Source: Sphingomonas_O antarctica (lineage in GTDB: Bacteria; Pseudomonadota; Alphaproteobacteria; Sphingomonadales; Sphingomonadaceae). Taken from it: DNA of 64,000 nt. The stretch is taken from positions 30,380 to 94,379 of the forward strand of contig NZ_CBCRXM010000011.1 of the NCBI RefSeq assembly GCF_965137005.1, in the 5' to 3' direction. Below the pieces are notes generated by a model. It had not been told where the DNA came from, searched no databases, and saw nothing but the letters and a program-made list of their open reading frames with translations. Shown here in pieces: positions 17,724 through 27,290 of the stretch (the stretch's first letter is position 1; each line of letters starts with the position of its first letter). A program made the position numbers and the translations under genes.

Positions 17724-18409
17724 GCCGCGATCCTTAGTTCGGGGCGTGCGGCAAGCCAGTCGTGCACCTGCGCCCGAAAGCGGTCATTGCCCAGCGTCAG
17801 GGCGCGGTCGATCCAGTGCACCGCCGCATCGGCCTTACCCGCATCGATCAGCATCCGGGCATGGTTGAAACACCCGCGGAAGTCGCCGCCGGCCGCCGCG
17901 CGTGCATAATACCGCGCGGCTTCGGCCATGTCGCGATCGACCGCCCAGCCGTCCTCGTAAAAACTGCCGATGAAATTGGCCGCCTTGGCAATGCCCAGCG
18001 CGTTGGCTCGGTGGAGCCAGTCGAGGGCCTTGTCGCGGTCCGCCGGCAAACCCGCGCCGAGCGCCAGCGCGGTCGCATAATTGTACATTGCCCAGCCGTG
18101 TCCGCGTTCGGCGGCGGCGCGAAACCATTGTGCCGCCAGCGCTTTGTCGACCGCCACGCCCCAACCGAGATCGAGACACCGCCCGACCATGTTGATCGCG
18201 TCGAGATGCCCGGCCTCGGCGGCGCGGTGCAGCCAGACGAATCCCTCAGCGGCTTGGCCGGTGTCGATCAGCCTCTGGCCCAGTCGAGCTTGGCCTTCGG
18301 ACGACCCGGCCTCGGCAATTTCGCGCAGAAAGGCATCGCCACCCGACCCCGCCAACCGCGCGCGAAGTTGCGCAGCGGGAAGAGCGTTGATGGCGTCGAT
18401 CGCGGTCAT
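17720..18409 (-). CDS. Sel1-repeat (TPR-like) protein
   Basis: A 229-residue protein beginning MTAIDAINALPAAQLRARLA at ATG 18409. It has about four Sel1-like repeats of around 36 residues (AEAGHLDAINMVGRCLDLGWG, WAMYNYATALALGAG, AKAANFIGSFYEDGWAV). Sel1 repeats bind proteins. It lies 2 bases after the TonB receptor stop and overlaps piuC, so it belongs to the siderophore operon. The same order (Fiu-like receptor, Sel1 protein, PiuC) recurs in this group, but its role is unknown. Confidence 0.85.
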   Translation of the reverse strand: MTAIDAINALPAAQLRARLAGSGGDAFLREIAEAGSSEGQARLGQRLIDTGQAAEGFVWLHRAAEAGHLDAINMVGRCLDLGWGVAVDKALAAQWFRAAAERGHGWAMYNYATALALGAGLPADRDKALDWLHRANALGIAKAANFIGSFYEDGWAVDRDMAEAARYYARAAAGGDFRGCFNHARMLIDAGKADAAVHWIDRALTLGNDRFRAQVHDWLAARPELRIAA

Positions 18410-18411
18410 GC

Positions 18412-20970
18412 TCAATATTTGAAGTTCAGCGTGGCAAACGCGCTGCGGCCCGGTGCGATCGCGGCATAATGGTTCGTATAGACCTGGCTGAAATAAACCT
18501 TGTCGGTCAGGTTCTGCAAATTGACCGACACGTCGAGATTCTTGTTGATGGTGTAACCGACGCGCGCATCGAAGCGCCAGTAATCGGGCACCGAACGGGC
18601 GATGATCTTGGTCGCCGGGCTGACCGTCACTACACCCGCCGCGTTCTGCGTCGCCGCGCGGTTGTCGGCATAACCGCCGAACACCCGGCTGGTGTAAAAT
18701 GCGCCGCCGCCGATCGAAAGACCCGGCAGCACCTTGTAATCGGTCCACAACGTGAAGCTGTGCTTGGCGGTCTGCGGGAATTGCCGGCCCGTATTGACCG
18801 ACACGACCTGCACGGTTTTCGCCGCCTGCACCACGACTGCACCGTTCATGATCGCCGCCGCGGTCAGTGCGGTGAAGCCACCATCGGTGATCCTGGCATC
18901 GAGATAGGTATAGCCGCCGAAGATGCTCCACGCCTCGGTCGGACGCCCGTTGAAACCCAGTTCGATGCCCTTGATCTCGCGCTTGCCGATGAACGTGACG
19001 GTGTTGGCATCGCTGGTCACGCGTGCATTCCTGGTCTCGGTTTTGAACAGAGCGGCGGTGAGCGACAGCTTGTTATCGAACAGATCGGCCTTGGCGCCAA
19101 CCTCATAGGATTTGGTCCTCTCGACCTTCAGCGAGTCGCTGACCGCCTGGGCCGTCGCGATTTGCAGCGCGGTGGCGTTGCTGCCCGCAGGTACAGTGAT
19201 CGTGCCGAGGCCGTTCTGCTCCTGACCTTCGCCGACCAGGCTGTTGGGGGGAACGGCGGCGGTCGAATGCGAGGCGTAGACGCTGACGTTCGGCGCAGGT
19301 TTGAACACGGCACCGACTTGATAATTCCACAGCTCGTCGGTCCGGTCGACCGCGTAACGCACCGGATTGGGCACCGTCACGGGCAGTCCGGGGCGCACCT
19401 TTGAATGGAAGCGGTCGTAGCGCAGCCCGAGGTTGACGATCAGCGCGTTGGTCACCGTGATCGAATCGAAAGCATAAGCGGCCTTGGTATCGGCATCGGT
19501 CAGCGTGTCGGCAATCGGCTGTGATTTAACGATCGGCGCGACGATGTTCGACGTGTCGCTGGCGTAATTGACCCACGGATCGTTCGGGTTCGGGTTGAAC
19601 AGCGAAGTGCAGTAATGCCGCGCAATCGTGGTCGCGTTACATCGCGGCGTGATCGTCGATCCGGTCGATAGCAATTCGGTACCCGCGGCGTTGGTAAAGC
19701 CGCGCGTCACGAAGGTGCCGCGTTGCGTATCCTCCCACGACAACTCAGTGCCGACCGAGAAGCTATGCTTGATCGAACCGGTATCGAAAGTGCCGTAGAA
19801 GTCGGTCTGGTTGATCAGGCTGTCGGTCGTGCCTTGCCGTGTGTTGGCCCGCCGCCAGACGTATCCGCCGTTGACGAAATTGGTGACGCCGCCGGTGGCC
19901 GTGTTGGTCGGCGACGTGCCGAACACATCGCCGGTGGAATCGTCGGGCAACAGGAAAATATACGCCTGATACGTATGGCTGAATCGCGAAGTGTTGCGGA
20001 ATTTCAGGCCGTTGCCGAAATCATGGTCGAAGCGGATCGTGGCCTGATCCTGCTTGCTGTCGCGGAAATCGCGATCTTTCAGGCCGTAAAAGGTGTCGCG
20101 ATCAACCGTGCCGGTCTGGCCGCCGATCGTGGTGATGTTGCCGATCGCCGGCTGCGAATAGCTATAGCCCGTATTGGGCGTGTTCGCGATCGTGTAGAGA
20201 AACGGAATGCCGCTGTCGGGCAGTTCGTGTGTGCTCAGATGATAATAAGCGAGCGTCAATCTGGTCGGTGTGCCGAGACCGATGGTCAGCGACGGCGCGA
20301 CACCCCAGCGGCGGGCGAAAATCGCATCGCGACCGGCAAAGTCCTGGTCGTGATACATGCCCTGGATGCGGAAGCCGACGTGCTCGCCGATCCGGTAATT
20401 CACGTCCCCGGTGACGCGTTTGTAGTCATCGGTGCCGTAGCTGATCCCGCCGGAGATGAAGTCCTCGCGACCCGTCGGCAGGCGCGAGATGATGTTGAGC
20501 GAACCGCCCGCCGAGCCGCGTCCGCCGAGCGTCGAGTCCGATCCACGGACGATTTGAATCTGCTCGACCGCGAACACTTCGCGCGTCTGCGCGCCGATGT
20601 CGCGCACGCCGTCGAGGAAGATCGAACCCTGGCTGTCGAACCCGCGAATGAATGGACGGTCACCGATCGGATTGCCGCCTTCGGCCGCGCCGAAGGTAAT
20701 GCCGGGGACCGTACGCAGTGCATCGATCAGGGTCGCCGAACCGGTGTCCTTGATGATCTCCTTGTCGACCGTGACGATGGAACGCGGTGTGTTGATCAGC
20801 GGCGCGATGGCCTTGGGGGAATCGAGCTGTTCACGCGTGCCGGTGACGATGATCGTGTTGCGCGTATTCTCATCTGTCGCAGCGTCCGCGTCATCGGCGG
20901 CAAAAGCTGGCGCGCTGTTGATGAAGCCCACGCAAGATAGCGCGAGGAAGGACGGCAAACGATGCGACAT
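18412..20970 (-). CDS. TonB-dependent siderophore receptor (Fiu/PiuA-like)
   Basis: An 852-residue outer-membrane receptor. The signal peptide MSHRLPSFLALSCVGFINSAPAFA is followed by a TonB-box-like stretch (NTIIVTGT), a plug domain (PRSIVTVDKEIIKDTG, GFDSQGSIFLDGVRD, EIQIVRGSDSTLGGRGSAGGSLN), and a beta-barrel that ends in an aromatic-terminated strand (AFATLNFKY). The plug resembles catecholate receptors such as Fiu. It leads an operon with a Sel1 protein, piuC and a PepSY protein. A Fur-like box lies 34-51 bases upstream. Confidence 0.93.
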   Translation of the reverse strand: MSHRLPSFLALSCVGFINSAPAFAADDADAATDENTRNTIIVTGTREQLDSPKAIAPLINTPRSIVTVDKEIIKDTGSATLIDALRTVPGITFGAAEGGNPIGDRPFIRGFDSQGSIFLDGVRDIGAQTREVFAVEQIQIVRGSDSTLGGRGSAGGSLNIISRLPTGREDFISGGISYGTDDYKRVTGDVNYRIGEHVGFRIQGMYHDQDFAGRDAIFARRWGVAPSLTIGLGTPTRLTLAYYHLSTHELPDSGIPFLYTIANTPNTGYSYSQPAIGNITTIGGQTGTVDRDTFYGLKDRDFRDSKQDQATIRFDHDFGNGLKFRNTSRFSHTYQAYIFLLPDDSTGDVFGTSPTNTATGGVTNFVNGGYVWRRANTRQGTTDSLINQTDFYGTFDTGSIKHSFSVGTELSWEDTQRGTFVTRGFTNAAGTELLSTGSTITPRCNATTIARHYCTSLFNPNPNDPWVNYASDTSNIVAPIVKSQPIADTLTDADTKAAYAFDSITVTNALIVNLGLRYDRFHSKVRPGLPVTVPNPVRYAVDRTDELWNYQVGAVFKPAPNVSVYASHSTAAVPPNSLVGEGQEQNGLGTITVPAGSNATALQIATAQAVSDSLKVERTKSYEVGAKADLFDNKLSLTAALFKTETRNARVTSDANTVTFIGKREIKGIELGFNGRPTEAWSIFGGYTYLDARITDGGFTALTAAAIMNGAVVVQAAKTVQVVSVNTGRQFPQTAKHSFTLWTDYKVLPGLSIGGGAFYTSRVFGGYADNRAATQNAAGVVTVSPATKIIARSVPDYWRFDARVGYTINKNLDVSVNLQNLTDKVYFSQVYTNHYAAIAPGRSAFATLNFKY

Positions 20971-21000
20971 TTGACGAGAAGCCCCCTATTGTTGGCTTCT

Positions 21001-21021
21001 CGCTATTGCGACACGTTCGCA
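21001..21021 (-). promoter_or_regulatory. Fur-like iron box upstream of the siderophore receptor operon
   Basis: TTGCGACACGTTCGCA forms an imperfect TTGC-N8-GCAA-type inverted repeat. It matches a second copy at 27291-27311 in 18 of 21 positions. It lies about 30 bases upstream of the receptor start, where a Fur operator would sit, and inside an iron-uptake context. Confidence 0.6.
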
Positions 21022-21024
21022 GAG

Positions 21025-21264
21025 TCAACGCAAATGCGAAGCGTTCTTAAAAAGCCATTGTCGGATCGTGCTGCCGAGGTTGGGGATCGGTCTGACGGTC
21101 AGGCGTTCGGCGTCGATTTGGGCGATCAGCGCGTTGAGCGGCATGCCGGCATTGCGACCCGCCGCCTCGAGCGCATTCCAGAATATCGGCTCCAGACTGA
21201 TCGACGTTTCATGACCTGCGATCGTCACGCTGCGTTTGACGGGCGGGGCGTAATCGATGGGCAT
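21025..21264 (-). CDS. ribbon-helix-helix domain protein
   Basis: A 79-residue protein: PPVKRSVTIAGHETSISLEPIFWNALEAAGRNAGMPLNALIAQIDAER. The pattern of a short strand (SVTIAGHETSISLE) and two helices matches the RHH_4 family of small DNA-binding proteins found across alphaproteobacteria. It is upstream of the TonB receptor on the same strand, 54 bases away, with the Fur-like box between. It is not clear whether it regulates that operon. Confidence 0.8.
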   Translation of the reverse strand: MPIDYAPPVKRSVTIAGHETSISLEPIFWNALEAAGRNAGMPLNALIAQIDAERLTVRPIPNLGSTIRQWLFKNASHLR

Positions 21265-21350
21265 GCCCTTTGCTTAATCGGCTTTGCTTTGGGCAACCTA
21301 CGATTTTTTTGGGGTGGCTGGCGAGGATGCGAAGACTTAGGCCTGCGGGC

Positions 21351-22112
21351 ATGGCGACCAACATCGACGCGCTGAGCGAGAAGGAAAAGCAGACGCTGCG
21401 CCTGATCGTGCGCGGTCACGATGCCAAATCGATCGCGCGCCATCTCGATCTGTCAGTGCACACAATCAACGAACGGCTGCGCGACGCCCGGCGCAAGATG
21501 GAGGTTTCGAGCAGCCGCGAAGCTGCGCGGCAATTGCTGGCCGAAGAAGGCGCACCCCCTTATTCTGTTGGGGACGACGAAATCGGGGAAGCGGCGGCGC
21601 CCGCTTCCGTGAGAAAGCTGGCGGTGCCGGAGAACGGCGCAGGGTGGACGCGTCGTCCTGCCTGGATCATTGCAGGAGTCGCACTCATGTCACTCATTCT
21701 GGCGCTCGCCGCCGTCACGTCCATACCACAGGCCATGCTCACCGCCGCCGACACTACGCAGGCAAGCGCGGGCGCGGTCGTCACGGATGCCGAAGTCGAG
21801 GCACCCGCGCGTCATTTTCTCGAACTGATCGATCAGGGTCGCTGGGACGACAGCTATAAGCTGACCGCGGAGTCATTTCACAAGATGAACACGCCGCAGG
21901 TTTGGGCACAGGTGTCAGAGAAGGTGCGTCCGCCGCTGGGGGCGGTCGTATCGCGGACGATGCTCAGCCACGAAAACCTGCCCGCGCCGCCATTCGGCTA
22001 TGAAGTGGTCAAGTTCCGCACGACCTTTGCCAACAAGGCGAATGCGATTGAGACTGTCAGCCTCAACCGCGAAGCCGGTGGCTGGCGCATCGCTGGCGTG
22101 ACGATCGAATAG
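21351..22112 (+). CDS. LuxR-type helix-turn-helix protein with a membrane anchor and DUF4019 domain
   Basis: A 253-residue protein from ATG 21351 (ATG 21327, after GCGAGG, is an alternative). Residues 6-60, LSEKEKQTLRLIVRGHDAKSIARHLDLSVHTINERLRDAR, are a LuxR/GerE helix-turn-helix. One membrane segment follows (WIIAGVALMSLILALAAVTS, about residues 104-123). The periplasmic part, from ARHFLELIDQGRWDDSYKLT to GWRIAGVTIE, is DUF4019. This looks like a one-component membrane-bound regulator that senses in the periplasm. The target is unknown. Confidence 0.85.
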   Translation: MATNIDALSEKEKQTLRLIVRGHDAKSIARHLDLSVHTINERLRDARRKMEVSSSREAARQLLAEEGAPPYSVGDDEIGEAAAPASVRKLAVPENGAGWTRRPAWIIAGVALMSLILALAAVTSIPQAMLTAADTTQASAGAVVTDAEVEAPARHFLELIDQGRWDDSYKLTAESFHKMNTPQVWAQVSEKVRPPLGAVVSRTMLSHENLPAPPFGYEVVKFRTTFANKANAIETVSLNREAGGWRIAGVTIE

Positions 22113-22122
22113 CTTGCCGTCG

Positions 22123-22195
22123 CCCGGGTAGGCCGGGGCCGCTGGTGACGTTCATGCCGTATCGCTAGCGGCCCCGGCCTTCGCCGGGGCGACGC
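22123..22195. repeat. REPIN: two REP elements in inverted orientation
   Basis: A perfect 13-base inverted repeat, GGCCGGGGCCGCT (22131-22143) / AGCGGCCCCGGCC (22167-22179). The ends GTCGCCC and GGGCGAC lie outside it. It sits in the gap between two convergent genes, the usual REPIN position. The right half (22167-22193) is almost identical to the REP element inside folC at 27415-27441. It may act as a bidirectional terminator. Confidence 0.75.
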
Positions 22196-22199
22196 GTTA

Positions 22200-22922
22200 T
22201 CAATACATGTGCTGGCCGCCATTGATCGACAGCGTGGAGCCGGTGACGAAGCCGCCTTCTTCCGAACACAGAAACGCTACGCCGCGCGCAATCTCGCTCG
22301 CCTGGCCCAGGCGACCAACCGGAATTTTGGCGACGATCTTTTCCAGCACCGGGGCGGGGACCGCGGCGACCATATCGGTATCGATATAGCCCGGCGCGAT
22401 CGCGTTGACCGTCACGCCCTTTTTCGCACCCTCCTGCGCCAGTGCCTTGGTGAAGCCGTGAATGCCCGACTTTGCGGCGGCGTAATTGACCTGGCCATAT
22501 TGTCCGGCTTGTCCGTTGATCGACCCGATATTGACGATCCGGCCCCAGCCGCGTTCGATCATTCCAGGGAACGTCGCCTTGGCCATGTTGAAACAGCCGC
22601 CTAAATTGGTCCGGATGACGTCGTCCCAAGCCTGATAATCCATGCGGGCGAGGGTTCCGTCGCGCGTGATGCCGGCGTTGTTCACGACAATATCGATCGG
22701 CCCGAGATCTTCGGCGACCTTCGCGCAACCCAATTGGCATGCGTCGAAATCGCCGACGTCCCATTTGTAGGTTTTGATGCCCGTACGACCGGAAAACTCC
22801 CCGGCACGCTCGTCATTGCCTGCGTAATTGGCGGCGACGGTGTAACCCATCTCCTGAAGTGCAAGGCTGATTGCCTCGCCAATGCCGCGTGATCCGCCGG
22901 TGACGACCGCAACTCGTGCCAT
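22200..22922 (-). CDS. phaB: acetoacetyl-CoA reductase (PHB synthesis), SDR family
   Basis: A 240-residue short-chain dehydrogenase. It has the NADP-binding TGGSRGIG, the NNAG block, and the catalytic Ser-Tyr-Lys in GSINGQAGQYGQVNYAAAKSG. FKWD-like YKWDVGDFDAC and the ending STLSINGGQHMY are typical of PhaB/PhbB rather than FabG. It reduces acetoacetyl-CoA to (R)-3-hydroxybutyryl-CoA for polyhydroxybutyrate. phaA and phaC are not in the window. Confidence 0.9.
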   Translation of the reverse strand: MARVAVVTGGSRGIGEAISLALQEMGYTVAANYAGNDERAGEFSGRTGIKTYKWDVGDFDACQLGCAKVAEDLGPIDIVVNNAGITRDGTLARMDYQAWDDVIRTNLGGCFNMAKATFPGMIERGWGRIVNIGSINGQAGQYGQVNYAAAKSGIHGFTKALAQEGAKKGVTVNAIAPGYIDTDMVAAVPAPVLEKIVAKIPVGRLGQASEIARGVAFLCSEEGGFVTGSTLSINGGQHMY

Positions 22923-22969
22923 GTGTTTGCATCCTTCCTCTTCGCTTCTGTGCGAGCGATAACGAGGCG

Positions 22970-23974
22970 TTACGCGGGTGCCACCCAGCCTTCAAGTTCG
23001 CGCGCGATTAAATGTCGCAGCAACGCGACGCCGTCCGCATCGGCATTGAGGCAGGTCAGCGCGGCAAAATCCTTGCCGCCGGCGTCGATAAACGTCTCGC
23101 GCCCGCGCAGCGCGATTTCCTCCAGCGTCTCCAGATTGTCGGCGATGAAACCGGGCATCACCACCGCGACCTTGCGCCCCTCCGCCCCGAGCGCCGCGAG
23201 CGTCATGTCCGTTGGCGGCTCGAGCCATTGCGCGCGGCCGAGACGCGATTGAAAGCTGACGATGATGTCACGGTCCAAGGCTTCGCCCAACAGCCGCGCC
23301 GTCTTCTGGCACTGGCAATGATAGGGATCGCCCTTCATCAGCGTGCTGAGCGGCATGCCGTGAAAGCTCGCCACCAGCGTGTCCGGCACGAAATCGAGTT
23401 TGGCAATCTGACCTTGGATCGAGGCCTTCAGCGCGTCGATAAAGGCCGGATCGTCATGCCAGGGTGGCAGCGTGCGGATCGCCGGCTGCCAGCGCATTGC
23501 CGCCAGTGCAGCAAATGCGGCATCGTTGACGCTGGCTGTGGTTGCGCCCGAATATTGCGGATACATCGGCGCGATCAGGATGCGCTCGCACCCCGCGGCT
23601 TTCATCGCGTCCAGCCGTTCACCGATCGAGCGCGCGCCATAACGCATGGCGTAGTCGACGATCGCATCGGGGCCGAAAGCCGATGCCAGCGCCTCCGCTT
23701 GATCGGCGGTAATGGTTGCCAAAGGCGATCCGCGTTCGCCCCAGATTTGCGAATAGGCATGCGCCGAACGACGCGGCCGTGTGGTCAATACGACGCCGCG
23801 CAGAATCGGCTGCCACAATATCGGCGGCAATTCGACGACCCTCCGGTCCGACAGAAACTCGGCGAGATACCGTCGCACCGCCGGGATCGTCGGCGCATCG
23901 GGCGTGCCGAGATTGACGAGCAGCACACCGATTTTCGGTGACGGAAGGGCGGGATGATCGACGGGACGCACCAT
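22970..23974 (-). CDS. hemH: ferrochelatase
   Basis: A 334-residue HemH, which inserts Fe(II) into protoporphyrin IX in the last step of haem synthesis. Signatures: KIGVLLVNLGTPDAPT at the N-terminus, PMYPQYSGATTASV, LVASFHGMPLSTLMKGDPY with the catalytic His, and the C-terminal MPGFIADNLETLEEI. It is followed by phaB on the same strand with 47 bases between. No C-terminal Fe-S cysteines are obvious. Upstream lies the divergent P450 gene. Confidence 0.95.
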   Translation of the reverse strand: MVRPVDHPALPSPKIGVLLVNLGTPDAPTIPAVRRYLAEFLSDRRVVELPPILWQPILRGVVLTTRPRRSAHAYSQIWGERGSPLATITADQAEALASAFGPDAIVDYAMRYGARSIGERLDAMKAAGCERILIAPMYPQYSGATTASVNDAAFAALAAMRWQPAIRTLPPWHDDPAFIDALKASIQGQIAKLDFVPDTLVASFHGMPLSTLMKGDPYHCQCQKTARLLGEALDRDIIVSFQSRLGRAQWLEPPTDMTLAALGAEGRKVAVVMPGFIADNLETLEEIALRGRETFIDAGGKDFAALTCLNADADGVALLRHLIARELEGWVAPA

Positions 23975-24061
23975 GCCGCTTTAGACCACCAGCCTCATCG
24001 CGCCAGCCTTGCCAATTCGGTCCTTATTTGCAACGGTGTCAGTAAGCAGGAGAGCTAAAGC

Positions 24062-25438
24062 ATGGCCCGCGCCGACACCTTCGCCGCCAATCCGCACTGG
24101 TTGCCACGCCTGCCCGACAACGCGCTCGACCATGTTCCCGGTCGCGACGGTATCCCGTATTTCGGCAGCACGTTCGAGATCCTGCGCGATCCGCCCGGTT
24201 TCCTGCGCCAGATGCACAAGGATTATGGCCCGGTGCATCGCCACCGCTTTGCTGGCGGGCGGACGGTGATGCTGCTCGGTCCGGAGGCGAACGAACTCGT
24301 GCTGTTCGACCGTGACAAGATATTCTCCTCCGAACAGGGTTGGGGTCCGACGCTCAACCAATTATTCCCCCGCGGTCTGATGCTGATGGATTTCGACAAG
24401 CATCGCGTCCACCGCCGCACCTTGTCCGTGGCGTTCAAGCCCGAGCCGATGCGGCTTTACGCAGACGTACTCAACGACGGCATCGCCAAGCGCGTCGCCG
24501 AGTGGCGCACCCGGGGGAACATCAATTTCTATCCCGAGATCAAGCAGCTGACGCTCGAACTGGCCGCCGTCGCGTTCCTCGGCACCCCGGTCGGACCCGA
24601 GGCGGACAAGGTCAACAAGGCCTTTGTCGACATGGTCCAGGCGTCGATCGCCCCGGTCCGCACACCCATCCCCGGGCTGGCGATGGGCAAGGGCGTCGCG
24701 GGGCGTAAATATCTGCTCGATTATTTCGGCCGCGAAGTGCCCAAGCGTCGCGCGGGGCAGGGTGAGGACATGTTCTCGCAAATCTGCCGTGCCACGCACG
24801 ACGACGGGTCGTTGCTCGACGATGGCGAGATCGTCGATCACATGAATTTTTTGATGATGGCGGCGCACGACACGATCACCTCCACCGCCGCCAGCTTGGT
24901 CATGCGGCTCGGCGAAAATCCGGAGTGGCAGGACAAATTGCGCGACGAGATGACGGGCCTCGGCATCAATGAGCAGGCTTTGCCGTACGAACGCCTCGGC
25001 GACCTCGTGCTGACCGACTATGCGTTTAAGGAAGCGATGCGCCTGATGCCGCCGGTGCCGTCGATCCCGCGCCGCGCGGTCAAGCCGTTCAGCTTTGGCG
25101 GTTACGATCTGCCGGCCGGAACCTTTGTCGGCATCAACGTCGAATTCACGCACAAGATGGCGAGCCTGTGGCCCGATCCCGAACGTTTCGATCCGATGCG
25201 ATTCACCCCCGAAGCGGCCAAGACCCGGCACAAATACGCCTTCGCCCCGTTCGGCGGCGGTGCCCATATGTGCCTCGGTCTTCACTTCGCGACGATGCAG
25301 ATAAAGATCCTGATGTGGCATCTGCTCAAGGACGGTCGCATCGATCTGCCCGCCGGCAGCGGGGCCAAATGGCAGGCATGGCCGATCCCCAAACCGCTTG
25401 ATGGCTTGCCGGTGAATTTGGAAGGGCTGAACGCCTAG
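24062..25438 (+). CDS. cytochrome P450
   Basis: A 458-residue soluble P450. It has the haem-binding motif FAPFGGGAHMCLGLHFA (Cys near residue 405), the oxygen-binding helix MMAAHDTITSTAAS, and the ExxR pair in FKEAMRLMPP. The N-terminus (LPDNALDHVPGRDGIPYFGST) resembles P450s that sphingomonads use on lipids or terpenoids. The substrate is not determinable. An AmpG-like transporter follows 58 bases later. No ferredoxin partner is adjacent. Confidence 0.92.
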   Translation: MARADTFAANPHWLPRLPDNALDHVPGRDGIPYFGSTFEILRDPPGFLRQMHKDYGPVHRHRFAGGRTVMLLGPEANELVLFDRDKIFSSEQGWGPTLNQLFPRGLMLMDFDKHRVHRRTLSVAFKPEPMRLYADVLNDGIAKRVAEWRTRGNINFYPEIKQLTLELAAVAFLGTPVGPEADKVNKAFVDMVQASIAPVRTPIPGLAMGKGVAGRKYLLDYFGREVPKRRAGQGEDMFSQICRATHDDGSLLDDGEIVDHMNFLMMAAHDTITSTAASLVMRLGENPEWQDKLRDEMTGLGINEQALPYERLGDLVLTDYAFKEAMRLMPPVPSIPRRAVKPFSFGGYDLPAGTFVGINVEFTHKMASLWPDPERFDPMRFTPEAAKTRHKYAFAPFGGGAHMCLGLHFATMQIKILMWHLLKDGRIDLPAGSGAKWQAWPIPKPLDGLPVNLEGLNA

Positions 25439-25496
25439 CTTGCCCAAATCACTCCGTTCGCCTTACCACGCAAGTTCAAGGGCCAAGGGGACGGGA

Positions 25497-26834
25497 ATGC
25501 CGGAGCAAGCAGCAGTCGAACGCCCGCACGGCGCCTGGGACAGCGTCAAACCGTATCTCGAACGCGCGCCACTGGCGGCGCTTGCGCTCGGGATTTCGAG
25601 TGGCTTTCCTTATGCGATGATCGCCGCGACGCTGACCACGCGCCTGTCACAGGACGGCATCGACAAGAAGACCGTCACCGCCTTCACGCTCGCCTTCCTC
25701 GTTTATAATTTCAAATGGCTGTGGGCGTGGATCGTCGATGGCGTGCGCTTGCCGGTAATCGGCGCTCTGGGGCAGCGCGTGTCTTGGTTGCTGGTGACGG
25801 GTGTGCTGGTCATCGCTGCGGTGATCAACCTCGGCCTTGCCGATCCTAAAGGCGATATCGGTTACGTCGCGCTTGCCGCGATCCTTGTCGGCGCGGCGGG
25901 GGCAAGTTTCGACATCGTCATCGATGCCTATCGCATCGAATTGCTCGAGCCGCGCCAATTGGGCGCGGGTTCGGGCATGAGCCAATATGGCTGGCGGATC
26001 GGATCGGCGGGGGCGGGAGCGCTGGCCTTGGTCATTTCGGCGCGCCACGGGTGGAGTGCAGGCTATATTGCCTGCGCGGTGCTCGCGCTGCCAGCGATGA
26101 TCACCGGCCTGGTCATGGGCGAACCTGCCCGCCGCCAGATCGTCATCGCCAAGCGTTCGGTTGGGGAGGTCTGGCAATCGATCATCGGACCCTTCGCCGA
26201 ATTCCTGCGGCGGCGCGGCGCGGCGCTCGTGTTGTTGTTCATCCTCGTTCACAAGATCGGCGATACGCTCGCCAACCTGACGTTTCGTTTGCTGTTCGAC
26301 GACCTCAAATTCAGCAATGACGAGATTGCTTTTTACGACGTGGGCGTCGGCTTCTGGGCGTATCTCATCGGTATTTTCCTTGGCGGTTGGGCCTTTACGC
26401 GGCTGGGGATCAAGCGGTCCGTGATGGTCGCGTTGATCCTTATGGCGGTCAGCAATCTCAGCTTTGCGGCGCTTGCCGCGGCCGGGCATTCGAACCTCGG
26501 CATGGCCGGATCGATCGGATTCGAAAACATTGCCAGCGGCTTTGGCGGCGTCGTCGTCGTCGCGTATTTTTCGGCGCTGTGCGACCTGCGCTTCACCGCC
26601 GCGCAATATGCCCTGATCTCCGCCGCCGCATCGATCGTTGGGCGGTTCGTGACCGGCACGAGCGCGGGCGGGATGATCGAGCAAATGGGCTATGTGAACT
26701 TCTATCTGCTCACGACGCTCGTCGCGTTGCCGGGCATCGCCATTTACTGGTGGATGATGCGCACCGGCCTCGTCGATGAGGCACTCGGCAGCGCCGCGAG
26801 CATGCCCGCCGATCCAGCCCAATCGGAGGGTTAG
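25497..26834 (+). CDS. AmpG-like major facilitator transporter
   Basis: A 445-residue membrane protein with about 12 hydrophobic segments. I chose ATG 25497 because AAGGGGACGGG lies directly before it. The N-terminal APLAALALGISSGFPYAMIAATLTTRLSQDGIDKKTVTAFTLAF matches the AmpG/PAT family, whose best-known member imports anhydro-muropeptides from cell-wall recycling. No muropeptide amidase or beta-lactamase gene is nearby. Its stop overlaps the stop of the convergent downstream gene by two bases. Confidence 0.85.
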   Translation: MPEQAAVERPHGAWDSVKPYLERAPLAALALGISSGFPYAMIAATLTTRLSQDGIDKKTVTAFTLAFLVYNFKWLWAWIVDGVRLPVIGALGQRVSWLLVTGVLVIAAVINLGLADPKGDIGYVALAAILVGAAGASFDIVIDAYRIELLEPRQLGAGSGMSQYGWRIGSAGAGALALVISARHGWSAGYIACAVLALPAMITGLVMGEPARRQIVIAKRSVGEVWQSIIGPFAEFLRRRGAALVLLFILVHKIGDTLANLTFRLLFDDLKFSNDEIAFYDVGVGFWAYLIGIFLGGWAFTRLGIKRSVMVALILMAVSNLSFAALAAAGHSNLGMAGSIGFENIASGFGGVVVVAYFSALCDLRFTAAQYALISAAASIVGRFVTGTSAGGMIEQMGYVNFYLLTTLVALPGIAIYWWMMRTGLVDEALGSAASMPADPAQSEG

Positions 26835-27262
26835 AGCACCACCTTGCGCCCCATATCCTCGAACGCCTGCCCCAGCGCCTGCGCAGCGGACACGGGGGCG
26901 AGGCAATCGAGCGTCGCGGTCAGTTCCGCCATCAATCGGCACGCCAGATCGGGACGCCCCGTCGCGGATTCGACGCTCCCGAGCAACAGCGCCTCGTCGG
27001 CGGTCATCCGGCGGCAGCAACATGGCGCGATCGAAATGCTCCGCTGCGACGTCGACGACACTTCGAGCATCAGCGCGCGCAGAATGATCAGCGGACGGCG
27101 GTAACTAAGGCCGAACTGCCCGAGCAGCACATTCGCCGCATGGGCATCGTCCAGCCCACCGATTGCCATGCGTCGCATCGCATACAGCAGGATGCGCGCG
27201 ACGGGTTCGACCGGGATCGGATGCGGAACCAACTGGGCATGATCGACGGCAACTTCGGACAT
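26831..27262 (-). CDS. DUF6628-like hypothetical protein, probably iron-regulated
   Basis: A 143-residue protein starting at ATG 27262 behind a strong GGAGGT site. The text LLGQFGLSYRRPLIILRALMLEVSS and a Cys triplet (APCCCRRMTADEALLL) match a family seen in sphingomonads (DUF6628, from memory). It is alpha-helical with no membrane segment or signal. A Fur-like box identical in layout to that of the siderophore receptor lies 29-49 bases upstream, which together with the Cys cluster suggests a role in iron homeostasis. That is inference. Confidence 0.7.
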   Translation of the reverse strand: MSEVAVDHAQLVPHPIPVEPVARILLYAMRRMAIGGLDDAHAANVLLGQFGLSYRRPLIILRALMLEVSSTSQRSISIAPCCCRRMTADEALLLGSVESATGRPDLACRLMAELTATLDCLAPVSAAQALGQAFEDMGRKVVL

Positions 27263-27290
27263 CGGCACCTCCTGAGAATCGGGAGGCTAT

